A stretch of DNA of 64,000 bases from JACOMS01 sp964352785 (lineage in GTDB: Bacteria > Pseudomonadota > Alphaproteobacteria > Caulobacterales > Maricaulaceae). Every line of letters starts with the position of its first letter. Position 1 is the first letter of the stretch. The translations under genes were made by a program, and so were the position numbers. The stretch spans positions 1-64,000 of the forward strand of contig CAYGTI010000009.1 of assembly GCA_964352785.1 (NCBI GenBank), read 5' to 3'. Positions 1-6,663 of the stretch are shown here, piece after piece. The notes under the pieces were generated by a model. That model was not told where the DNA came from. It searched no databases and was given only the letters and a program-made list of their open reading frames with translations.

Positions 1-53
<53 letters not shown>

Positions 54-81
54 TTCTCGTTTGAGAGATGTGGTGGTGACA

Positions 82-118
82 AGAAAAGCCCCGGCCTTGT
101 GCTGGGGCTTTTCTGTTT
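82..118 (+). terminator. Intrinsic terminator after tRNA-Asp
   Basis: An 11-bp perfect stem (AGAAAAGCCCC at 82-92, GGGGCTTTTCT at 104-114) with an 11-nt loop ends in a T-rich stretch (CTTTTCTGTTT). It lies between the tRNA and selO and most likely ends the tRNA transcript. Confidence 0.85.
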
Positions 119-166
119 CTAACATCAGCAAAATTTTTCATATATGACGATAGGAGTCGTGCCGTC

Positions 167-1636
167 ATGCTAACTGCCACAGAACCTGAGTATGCTGGGC
201 TCCCCGGCGTATTTCATAGCGCCGTTGAGGCTGAGCAGTTTGCGGCCGCCTCAATATTTGCATTTAATGATGAGGCAGCCCGCGAATTGGGATTCGTAAG
301 GGGTTGGGATCAAAGCTTAACGGCTCTGGATGTGCTGTCAGGGCAAGCCACTCTTACCGGATTGCCTGCGCTGGCAATGGCTTACAGCGGACATCAGTTC
401 GGCCATTGGTCAGGGCAATTAGGGGATGGCCGGGCAAGGCTTGCCGGAGAGGTGAGGGCGATAGACGGCGCGCTTTATGAGTTGCAGCTCAAAGGTTCTG
501 GCCGCACGCCTTTTTCGCGGGGCGGTGATGGTAAGGCCACGCTTGGGTCAGTAATGAGGGAATATATCGTTAGCGAAGCGATGGCGGCGCTGGGCGTGCC
601 GAGCAGCCGTTCGCTTTCAATTGTCACGACGGGTGAACACATTCAGCGGCAAGTCTTGGAGCCGGGCGCGATCCTGTGCCGGGCTATGCGCAGCCACATT
701 CGGGTAGGGACTTTTCAATTCGCGGCCTCCAGCGGCGATGTTGATCACATAAAAGCACTCGCGGATTTCGCGGTGGAGCGACTGTACCCCGGCGCACCGG
801 ATGACGGCCCGGAGCGCTATGCTTCTTTCATATCGCGGGTCGCAACCGCCCAAGCCAAGCTTGTGGCAAAATGGATGAGCTTTGGTTTTATCCACGGCGT
901 CATGAATACGGATAATATGTGCGTCTCGGGCGAGACGATAGATTACGGCCCTTGCGCGTTTATGGACGACTTTCATCCGGGCAAAGTGTTTAGCTCGATT
1001 GATCGGCGCGGGCGCTATGCGTGGAACCGCCAGCCGGAAATGGCGCATTGGAATTTGGCGCGTCTGGCCGAGAGCTTGCTGCCGCTGCTTGGCGGTAATG
1101 AAGACGCGCAGGTCAAAGCGGCGGAAGCCGCGATTGCGAATTTTCCTACCGCGTTCCAGACTGAGTTTAACGCTCTGCTGTCCAAGAAGTTCGGGTTGGG
1201 AGATGCGGGCGTTGATATTGGGGCTTTTTCGGGACAAGCATTTAAGGTCATGACGGATCAGTCGGTTGATTTCACTCTGTTTTTTCGCCGTCTAACACAG
1301 GTTGCGACGGGCGGCAGCCGCGCTGATTTTCTGTCTTTGTTTAAGGAGGCTGGCGCAGGCGAGGCGTGGCTGGAAGAGTGGACGCGGGCGGCGGGCTTTA
1401 AAACGGCGTTGCCCGACGCGGTTCTCGGCAGCATGCGCGGGGCTAACCCTATCATTATTGCGCGTAATCACCGCGTCGAAGAGGCGATACATGCTGCAAA
1501 TCAAGGCGATTATCAGCCCTTTCAGCAACTTACGGCGGCTTTGGCAGCGCCTTATGAGGATCGTCCAGAGTTTACTGATTTTGAGCAGCCGCCTTTGCCG
1601 GATGAAGTCGTTGAGCAAACCTTTTGCGGGACTTAG
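167..1636 (+). CDS. selO: Protein adenylyltransferase SelO (YdiU/UPF0061)
   Basis: SelO is a pseudokinase-fold enzyme that transfers AMP from ATP to Ser/Thr/Tyr of target proteins and is linked to oxidative stress in bacteria. The 489-aa length fits the family. Visible family motifs are YSGHQFGHWSGQLGDGR (73-89), LKGSGRTPFSRGGDGKA (108-124, with Lys109), the arginine-rich RSHIRVGTFQ (175-184) and HGVMNTDN (243-250). Asp249/Asn250 and Asp259 of IDYGP correspond to the metal and catalytic residues. The protein ends FCGT: a cysteine but no selenocysteine, as usual in bacteria. The ATG is the first good start after the tRNA terminator, so the gene is probably transcribed alone. Identity is secure; the physiological targets are unknown. 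Confidence 0.95.
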   Translation: MLTATEPEYAGLPGVFHSAVEAEQFAAASIFAFNDEAARELGFVRGWDQSLTALDVLSGQATLTGLPALAMAYSGHQFGHWSGQLGDGRARLAGEVRAIDGALYELQLKGSGRTPFSRGGDGKATLGSVMREYIVSEAMAALGVPSSRSLSIVTTGEHIQRQVLEPGAILCRAMRSHIRVGTFQFAASSGDVDHIKALADFAVERLYPGAPDDGPERYASFISRVATAQAKLVAKWMSFGFIHGVMNTDNMCVSGETIDYGPCAFMDDFHPGKVFSSIDRRGRYAWNRQPEMAHWNLARLAESLLPLLGGNEDAQVKAAEAAIANFPTAFQTEFNALLSKKFGLGDAGVDIGAFSGQAFKVMTDQSVDFTLFFRRLTQVATGGSRADFLSLFKEAGAGEAWLEEWTRAAGFKTALPDAVLGSMRGANPIIIARNHRVEEAIHAANQGDYQPFQQLTAALAAPYEDRPEFTDFEQPPLPDEVVEQTFCGT

Positions 1637-1685
1637 GCCTTCTTTGCCTATTTTCCAATGCTTTCTTGAGTACGATTAAACAAAA

Positions 1686-2093
1686 ATGGACTATATACAT
1701 CATATGAGGTCTCGTAAAAAACTACGCTGGATTGAGCGACGAGAAGCTAAGAAAAAATCTTGGAGATCACTTCCATTTGATATTTTAGACATCGTCGCCT
1801 TAGTTATGCTAATCGCTCTCTCTATTTTGGTTTTGCGCATTTCTTACATTTACGCTGCCACACAATCACCATCAAATAACGCTTTTCATAATTTCGGTAC
1901 AAGCTTAGGACTTGGTTCAGCATTCGATTTGTGCCTTATCCTCTCAGGCCTTTTATTTATTTTCTGGGTTTTGATTAGTTTGACAAGGCTAGTTAAAATA
2001 AAGCGCTCTTTGACACTTATGTTCTGGCATTTATTTATTTTTATGGGAATAGGCCTGTTAGCCTTTGGTTCTCATGCCGCTATTAATTTCTAA
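1686..2093 (+). CDS. Hypothetical three-span membrane protein
   Basis: I do not recognise this 135-aa protein. It has a basic N-terminus (MRSRKKLRWIERREAKKK, about 7-24), which suggests that end stays in the cytoplasm. Three hydrophobic stretches follow, at about residues 32-56, 76-100 and 110-131. No catalytic motif is visible. The DNA is clearly more AT-rich than selO upstream (for example TTTATTTATTTTTATGG near the end), and no strong Shine-Dalgarno site precedes the ATG. The gene lies alone between selO and a convergent gene, so context gives no function. It may be a recently acquired or fast-evolving gene. An in-frame ATG six codons downstream is a possible alternative start. Confidence 0.55.
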   Translation: MDYIHHMRSRKKLRWIERREAKKKSWRSLPFDILDIVALVMLIALSILVLRISYIYAATQSPSNNAFHNFGTSLGLGSAFDLCLILSGLLFIFWVLISLTRLVKIKRSLTLMFWHLFIFMGIGLLAFGSHAAINF

Positions 2094-2331
2094 TATTCGC
2101 TTTTGGGGAATTGTTACAATTTTATAAGTTAAATTCTGACTAGCACCTCATGCCTTTCACGTTTCATCATGGCCGGAAGGGTATCGGAAAATGGGCAAGA
2201 AATCCCGATTTCTGACTCCGCACGAGGCCACGTTTACTCACAATCGGGGATCATGAGCTTTGATGGGCACTTAAAGAGAGGGGTTTTGATTGTTTTAGCG
2301 TTCGCTTTTAGTGGTAAAAAACGACGCGGGC
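2094..2331. other. Convergent intergenic region, 238 bp
   Basis: This gap lies between the 3' ends of the membrane protein gene and the reverse-strand hypothetical gene. It holds a small hairpin (AGAAAT CCCG ATTTCT, 2198-2213). There is also a possible longer-range pairing of AATCCCGATT (2201-2210) with AATCGGGGAT about 30 nt downstream. No GC-rich stem with a T-run is obvious, and I see no gene. Confidence 0.4.
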
Positions 2332-3141
2332 TCACGGCGGGGTGAGTTCGGCGCGCAGGGACGGTAAATTTATCGCCACGTCCGCCATGACAAGATGATA
2401 ATTCCACACAAGAAGATGAGATTGCAGGTTTCGCCAGATGTGAACGATCTGGCGGCGATCCAGTTTGGGGGTGTTAGTCCCGCTGGAGTGCGGTTTAACT
2501 TTTGGGGGCCGTAAATCGTTGGGCGTTAAGGCGATTGGCTTGGGCGACAGAGGGGTTAAACTTGTCGCCTTTAAGCTTGGCGTGCGCACCGCGTCAACAG
2601 GCTTTGATTTTTGCGAGTTCCTAGAGTGGGGCGCGAGGCGGAAAAGCCCGTTGCGATCTGTTAAAATCCCGGAGGCGGGGCGCACGTTGCGTGGTTTCAA
2701 GGCCGTCATTGCGGGCACTTTTACCATGTCTTGCGGTTTTGGTTCGGGGTTTGCGAGTTTCTCGCCCCGGCGTACCCAGCGCGTCATTGCCGCGTCTCCG
2801 CCAAGGTCGCGGCGAACCTGAGCTTGCCACTCAGGGTCAGCTCTGAGTGCGCTGAGCAGGCACTGGCAAAAATTGCGTTTCTCGGCTTTGTAGAGCGCAA
2901 ACAAAGCGCGGCGTATCTCATATACGCGCGAGGCTGTTCCGCGCGCTGCTTTTTCAGGGGAGAACATCGTCCAAATTTGCGCAAACAAGGCCGTGATCAA
3001 ATGTCTCAACGGTGCCGTATCAATAATTTCGGGGCCACCCGGAAAAGATAGCGGCGGTGCGAGACGTTTGGTTGAGGGCAAGCAAGTGGCGTCTGGCGTC
3101 GCGTCGGCGTATGGGTGAGGTGTTTTGCTTAAGTTTTTCAT
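2332..3141 (-). CDS. Hypothetical protein
   Basis: I do not recognise this protein (269 aa from the ATG at 3141; an in-frame GTG at 3156 would add five residues). No signal peptide or membrane segment is visible. Residues about 40-120 look folded and helical (LRHLITALFAQIWTMF, then EIRRALFALYKAEKRNF). The middle (about 125-220) is Pro/Lys/Thr-rich and probably disordered. The C-terminus again looks structured (DRRQIVHIWRNLQSHLLVWN). Neither start has a clear Shine-Dalgarno site. It is convergent with the membrane gene before it and divergent from nuoA. Long alternative frames exist on both strands here because the DNA is GC-rich, so it could still be a misread, but the alternating folded and disordered composition argues for a real protein. 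Confidence 0.55.
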   Translation of the reverse strand: MKNLSKTPHPYADATPDATCLPSTKRLAPPLSFPGGPEIIDTAPLRHLITALFAQIWTMFSPEKAARGTASRVYEIRRALFALYKAEKRNFCQCLLSALRADPEWQAQVRRDLGGDAAMTRWVRRGEKLANPEPKPQDMVKVPAMTALKPRNVRPASGILTDRNGLFRLAPHSRNSQKSKPVDAVRTPSLKATSLTPLSPKPIALTPNDLRPPKVKPHSSGTNTPKLDRRQIVHIWRNLQSHLLVWNYHLVMADVAINLPSLRAELTPP

Positions 3142-3403
3142 GGTCAAACCATACACTTCATATGCAAACCGAGGATCATTCTGTTCACAAGGCCTGTTTA
3201 TAAAGGAAAACCGCGGTTATAAAGTTGGAAGGATCTTCGCCCGGTAGAAAATGACGCGGTTCGGAGCTGGCCTCCCACGCATGATAACATTAAGCGCCGT
3301 GGTTCTTGATATATGTAAATCATAATCCTTGGCCATAGAGCGGGTTATATGAGAGTCTCTCGCAACTAGCTCTATAAAGTCACGGGGTGAGGCAAATTAG
3401 CCA

Positions 3404-3432
3404 TTGCAATCAAGGGTCAGCCTTTCTAATTT
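3404..3432 (+). promoter_or_regulatory. Candidate nuo operon promoter
   Basis: TTGCAA (3404-3409) and TAATTT (3427-3432) are separated by 17 bp, about 60 bp upstream of nuoA. The match to the sigma-70 consensus is weak (4/6 and 3/6), so this is only the best-looking candidate in the region. Confidence 0.22.
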
Positions 3433-3468
3433 CCAGCGATATTCAGAGTTTTTGAGTCCTGCTGGGGG

Positions 3469-3484
3469 CTTTCGGCACCGAAAG
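3469..3484 (+). promoter_or_regulatory. Hairpin covering the nuoA ribosome-binding site
   Basis: CTTTCG GCAC CGAAAG forms a 6-bp stem with a 4-nt loop, and the inner G-C pair could extend it. It is followed by AGTTTTT and then the nuoA ATG at 3492. The only Shine-Dalgarno-like sequence, GAAAGAG (3480-3486), is mostly in the 3' arm. The structure could therefore limit translation or act as a weak terminator ahead of the operon. Confidence 0.45.
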
Positions 3485-3491
3485 AGTTTTT

Positions 3492-3857
3492 ATGACTGAG
3501 TTCCTCATGGGATATTTGCCCGTCCTGATCCTTTTCGGGATTGCGACGGTCTTTAGTCTGTTGCTGCTGCTTGCGCCCGCAATTTTGGCGCCGTCTGATC
3601 CGGACAGTGAAAAGCTCTCCACCTATGAGTGCGGGTTTAACGCGTTTGACGACTCGCGCATGAAGTTTGATGTGCGGTTTTATCTTGTCGCTATTTTGTT
3701 TGTGGTTTTTGATATCGAAGTGGCGCTGCTGTTTCCTTACGCTGTGTCTATTGGCGAGGTCGGTGTTTACGGCTGGTGCGTTGTCATGTTGTTCTTGATG
3801 GAGCTTCTTGTCGGGCTGAAATATGCTTGGGACAAGGGCGCGCTGGATTGGGAATAG
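3492..3857 (+). CDS. nuoA: NADH-quinone oxidoreductase subunit A
   Basis: NuoA (121 aa) is a small membrane subunit of complex I (ND3 homologue) at the junction of the peripheral and membrane arms. It has three transmembrane helices (about residues 8-32, 60-80 and 87-110). The conserved ND3 loop SDPDSEKLSTYECGFNAFD is present, with Cys47 of the YECG motif. First gene of the nuo operon; nuoB follows after 9 bp. The start is supported by the family N-terminus, although its ribosome-binding site lies in a hairpin. Confidence 0.97.
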   Translation: MTEFLMGYLPVLILFGIATVFSLLLLLAPAILAPSDPDSEKLSTYECGFNAFDDSRMKFDVRFYLVAILFVVFDIEVALLFPYAVSIGEVGVYGWCVVMLFLMELLVGLKYAWDKGALDWE

Positions 3858-3866
3858 GGAGCTGAT

Positions 3867-4433
3867 ATGTCGAGTCCGATTATAACTGCTGGTGCTGGCG
3901 CGCGCGACCTAGGAACGCCCGCATATGATCCCAAAAAGCATGACCCGTTTTTTGACGGCCTGTCGGATCAGTTGGCCGACAAGGGTTTTATCGTTGCCGC
4001 CTCTGATGATCTTGTGACGTGGGCACGTACGGGCTCGTTGATGTGGATGACGTTTGGTCTTGCGTGCTGCGCGGTTGAAATGATGCAGGCGTCGATGCCG
4101 CGTTATGATTTGGAGCGATTCGGTTTTGCGCCGCGCGGTTCACCCCGTCAAAGCGATGTTATGATCGTTGCGGGCACGCTGACCAATAAAATGGCTCCAG
4201 CCCTGCGTAAGGTTTATGATCAAATGCCAGCGCCGCGTTATGTGATCTCTATGGGGTCATGTGCAAATGGCGGCGGGTATTACCATTATTCATACGCGGT
4301 TGTACGCGGTTGTGACCGGATCGTCCCCGTTGACATATATGTACCCGGCTGTCCTCCGACCGCCGAGGCGCTAGTTTACGGCGTATTACAGCTTCAAAAG
4401 AAAATCCGCCGCGAAGGCAATATAGAACGGTAA
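3867..4433 (+). CDS. nuoB: NADH-quinone oxidoreductase subunit B
   Basis: NuoB (188 aa) carries iron-sulfur cluster N2, the last electron carrier before ubiquinone, in the quinone-binding part of complex I. The four ligands are visible: the adjacent cysteines in TFGLACCAVEMM, the cysteine in SMGSCANGGGYYHYSYAV and the one in YVPGCPPTAEAL. The N-terminal extension of about 35 residues is typical of alphaproteobacteria. The gene sits between nuoA and nuoC with gaps of 9 and 4 bp, so it is co-transcribed and probably translationally coupled. A GGGAGCTGAT sequence before the ATG supplies the ribosome-binding site. Confidence 0.98.
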   Translation: MSSPIITAGAGARDLGTPAYDPKKHDPFFDGLSDQLADKGFIVAASDDLVTWARTGSLMWMTFGLACCAVEMMQASMPRYDLERFGFAPRGSPRQSDVMIVAGTLTNKMAPALRKVYDQMPAPRYVISMGSCANGGGYYHYSYAVVRGCDRIVPVDIYVPGCPPTAEALVYGVLQLQKKIRREGNIER

Positions 4434-4437
4434 GTTT

Positions 4438-5034
4438 GTGGAAGACCTTAAAGATCATATCCAGTCCAAACTCGGCGATGCTGTCAACGCCATTGACATT
4501 ATCCATGGTGAAATGACGGTGCATGCCCGCCGGGCCGAGATCGTGACAGTTATCAGCTTTCTGCGTGATGATAGTCTTTGCAAGTTTGGCAGCCTGATTG
4601 ATATTTGCGGCTCGGACTATCCGGAGCGTGAGCGGCGATTTGATGTAGTGTATCACATGCTCTCAATGGCGCATAATCAGCGCGTGCGTGTTAAAATTAC
4701 GACGGATGAAGTGTCGCCAGTGCGTTCGCTGGTGGGTTTGTTCCCGAATTCTGATTGGTATGAGCGCGAAGCGTTTGATATGTACGGTATCATTTTTGAA
4801 GGTCATCCAGACCTACGGCGTTTGCTCACCGATTACGGCTTTGAAGGCTATCCGCTGCGCAAAGATTTCCCGCTCTCTGGCTTTGTTGAAGTGCGCTATG
4901 ATGAAGAGCGTAAATCCGTTGTGTATGAACCGGTAAACCTGCCGCAAGAATATCGCAGCTTTGATTTCATGTCCCCGTGGGAAGGCGCGAAATATGTGCT
5001 GCCCGGTGATGAAAAAGTAGGCGGTGAACAGTGA
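4438..5034 (+). CDS. nuoC: NADH-quinone oxidoreductase subunit C
   Basis: NuoC (198 aa; 30-kDa subunit family) is a peripheral-arm subunit that packs against NuoD near the quinone site. The family signature is present: SDYPERERRFDVVYHMLS, PNSDWYEREAFDMYGI and DYGFEGYPLRKDFPLSGF. Translation starts at GTG (4438), four bases after nuoB. The last residues (GGEQ) and the TGA stop at 5032-5034 lie inside a repeat that forms the left edge of the inserted four-helix-bundle gene. The extreme C-terminus has therefore probably been altered by that insertion. NuoC and NuoD are separate genes here, unlike the fused NuoCD of E. coli. Confidence 0.97.
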   Translation: MEDLKDHIQSKLGDAVNAIDIIHGEMTVHARRAEIVTVISFLRDDSLCKFGSLIDICGSDYPERERRFDVVYHMLSMAHNQRVRVKITTDEVSPVRSLVGLFPNSDWYEREAFDMYGIIFEGHPDLRRLLTDYGFEGYPLRKDFPLSGFVEVRYDEERKSVVYEPVNLPQEYRSFDFMSPWEGAKYVLPGDEKVGGEQ

Positions 5035-5043
5035 TCAGTGAGC
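5023..5043 (+). repeat. Left edge repeat of inserted element (heptads)
   Basis: Heptads GGTGAAC-AGTGATC-AGTGAGC run from 5023 to 5043. The core CAGTGATCAGT (5029-5039) is the exact inverse complement of ACTGATCACTG at 5432-5442, on the other side of the four-helix-bundle gene. The first heptad is nuoC coding sequence and may match by chance. Confidence 0.7.
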
Positions 5044-5054
5044 AGGAAAAGCCC

Positions 5055-5429
5055 GTGTCGAGCCGTATTACGTCTTATCGTGATCTGATTGCGTGGCAGA
5101 AATCGATGGACTTGGTGGAGTTAGTATACGAAGGGTCTCGGGACTTTCCGAAAGTGGAAATTTACGGACTGACATCGCAGATTCGCCGTTGTGCTGTCTC
5201 TATTCCGGCAAATATCGCAGAGGGTTATGGCCGCAACAGTGATGGGTCATTTTTGCAATTTTGCCGGATATCTCAAGGTTCGCTTCGTGAGCTTGAAACA
5301 CATATCCTACTGTCTTCGCGTCTCGGATTTTTAAAGCCCGATAAAACAAACGATTTGTTGGCGCGTGCTGACGAGATTGGTAAAGTTTTAAATGGCTTAA
5401 TGAAGTCAATCGAAAGGCGGAAGTCATGA
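5055..5429 (+). CDS. Four-helix bundle protein (23S rRNA intervening-sequence type)
   Basis: This is a small helical protein of the S23/IVP family (TIGR02436-like), whose members form pentameric four-helix bundles of unknown role, possibly binding nucleic acid. Family signatures are SYRDLIAWQKSMDLVELVY near the N-terminus, the central LTSQIRRCAVSIPANIAEGYGR, and FLQFCRISQGSLRELETHILLSSRLG. I place the start at GTG 5055 because AGGAAAA (5044-5050) lies seven bases upstream and the N-terminus then matches the family (124 aa). An in-frame GTG at 5031 would overlap the nuoC stop and give 132 aa. The gene is a foreign body inside the nuo operon and is co-oriented with it, so it is presumably co-transcribed. 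It has no known link to complex I. Confidence 0.9.
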   Translation: MSSRITSYRDLIAWQKSMDLVELVYEGSRDFPKVEIYGLTSQIRRCAVSIPANIAEGYGRNSDGSFLQFCRISQGSLRELETHILLSSRLGFLKPDKTNDLLARADEIGKVLNGLMKSIERRKS

Positions 5430-5431
5430 AA

Positions 5432-5459
5432 ACTGATCACTGCCCACTGCTGACTGAGA
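5432..5459 (+). repeat. Right edge repeat of inserted element (heptads)
   Basis: Four consecutive heptads start with ACTG: ACTGATC, ACTGCCC, ACTGCTG and ACTGAGA. The first eleven bases are the inverse complement of the left repeat core. The block fills the gap between the four-helix-bundle stop codon and nuoD, in the place where the nuoD ribosome-binding site would be expected. Confidence 0.75.
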
Positions 5460-5466
5460 CTCTCTC

Positions 5467-6663
5467 ATGACCACTACTGAAGCCATACTCGAAGGTGATG
5501 ATCGTAATTTCACGATTAACTTTGGTCCGCAGCACCCGGCGGCGCACGGCGTTTTACGTCTTGTGCTGGAGCTAGAGGGCGAGGTTGTCGAGCGGGTTGA
5601 TCCGCATATCGGGCTTTTGCACCGCGGCACAGAAAAGCTGATCGAACATAAAACCTATTTGCAAGCGCTGCCGTATTTTGACCGCTTGGATTATGTTGCG
5701 CCCATGAACCAAGAGCATGCGTTCTGTCTGGCGATTGAAAAGCTGGCGGGTATTGGCGTGCCGCGCCGCGCTGAGTTCATTCGCGTTATATTTTCGGAAG
5801 TTGGCCGTATTCTCTCGCATATGCTCAATGTCACCACACAAGCCATGGATGTGGGCGCGCTCACGCCGCCTGTTTGGGGGTTTGAAGAGCGCGAAAAGTT
5901 GATGGTGTTTTACGAGCGCGCGTCCGGCTCGCGTATGCACGCCGCTTATTTCCGCCCCGGCGGTGTTCATCAAGACCTGCCTCCCAAGCTTGTCTCGGAC
6001 ATGATCGAATGGTGCGACCAGTTCCCGCAAAAACTCAAAGATATCGAGACGTTGCTGACGGAAAACCGTATTTTCAAGCAGCGCAATGTGGATATTGGCG
6101 TGGTCTCCAAGCAGGATTGTTACGATTGGGGCTTTTCCGGCGTAATGGTGCGCGGCTCCGGTATTGCGTGGGACCTTCGCCGTAATCAGCCTTATTCCGT
6201 CTACAATGAGCTGGATTTCAAAATCCCGCTGGGCAAAAACGGTGATTGTTATGACCGTTATCTTTGCCGCGTCGATGAAATGTATGAGAGCGCCAAAATT
6301 ATGAAGCAAGCGCTCGAAATGATGCCGGAAGGCCCGGTTATGTCCGAGGATAATAAAATTACGCCGCCGCGCCGCGCCGCGATGAAGCAAAGCATGGAAG
6401 CGCTGATTCATCACTTTAAACTCTATACCGAAGGCTTTCATGTCTCGGCAGGTGAGATTTATTCCTGCGTTGAGGCCCCTAAGGGCGAATTTGGTGTTTA
6501 TCTGGTGTCCGACGGCACCAACAAGCCTTACCGCTGTAAAATCCGCGCGCCCGGCTTTCCGCATTTGGCGGCCATGGATTATCTCAATAAAGGCCATATG
6601 TTGGCCGATGTCTCGGCTATTTTAGGCTCGCTTGATATCGTGTTCGGGGAGATTGACCGATGA
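5467..6663 (+). CDS. nuoD: NADH-quinone oxidoreductase subunit D
   Basis: NuoD (398 aa; 49-kDa subunit, related to the large subunit of NiFe hydrogenases) forms the ubiquinone-binding pocket with NuoB. Visible motifs are NFGPQHPAAHGVLRL near residue 18, with the quinone-pocket histidine, HIGLLHRGTEKLIE, and the C-terminal LDIVFGEIDR. Length is normal. The ATG is preceded by ACTGAGACTCTCTC, which contains only a minimal GAG. Initiation may therefore depend on ribosomes arriving from the four-helix-bundle gene 37 bases upstream. The stop codon overlaps the nuoE start (ATGA). Confidence 0.98.
   Translation: MTTTEAILEGDDRNFTINFGPQHPAAHGVLRLVLELEGEVVERVDPHIGLLHRGTEKLIEHKTYLQALPYFDRLDYVAPMNQEHAFCLAIEKLAGIGVPRRAEFIRVIFSEVGRILSHMLNVTTQAMDVGALTPPVWGFEEREKLMVFYERASGSRMHAAYFRPGGVHQDLPPKLVSDMIEWCDQFPQKLKDIETLLTENRIFKQRNVDIGVVSKQDCYDWGFSGVMVRGSGIAWDLRRNQPYSVYNELDFKIPLGKNGDCYDRYLCRVDEMYESAKIMKQALEMMPEGPVMSEDNKITPPRRAAMKQSMEALIHHFKLYTEGFHVSAGEIYSCVEAPKGEFGVYLVSDGTNKPYRCKIRAPGFPHLAAMDYLNKGHMLADVSAILGSLDIVFGEIDR

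Larger units (their letters stand above)
3157..3491. other. Divergent intergenic region upstream of nuoA
   Basis: This 335-bp region separates the reverse-strand hypothetical gene from the nuo operon and should hold promoters for both. The core TTATAAAG occurs twice in direct orientation about 19 bp apart, near 3197 and 3216. The best forward promoter candidate and a hairpin next to nuoA are listed separately. I see no coding sequence. Confidence 0.5.
5029..5459 (+). mobile_element. Putative mobile element carrying a four-helix-bundle gene
   Basis: About 430 bp separate nuoC from nuoD, where complex I operons normally have a few bases. The segment consists of one complete gene plus inverted heptad repeats at both ends (left 5023-5043, right 5432-5459). 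It carries no transposase. The family is best known from intervening sequences inside 23S rRNA genes, which are also inserted segments. That this segment is mobile is an inference from position and repeats. Confidence 0.55.

Noticed and set aside
5572..6597. Long open frame antisense to nuoD (341 codons)
   Set aside because: It is the shadow of the nuoD coding frame; the product is Arg/His-rich without any family pattern, and nuoD on the forward strand is certain.
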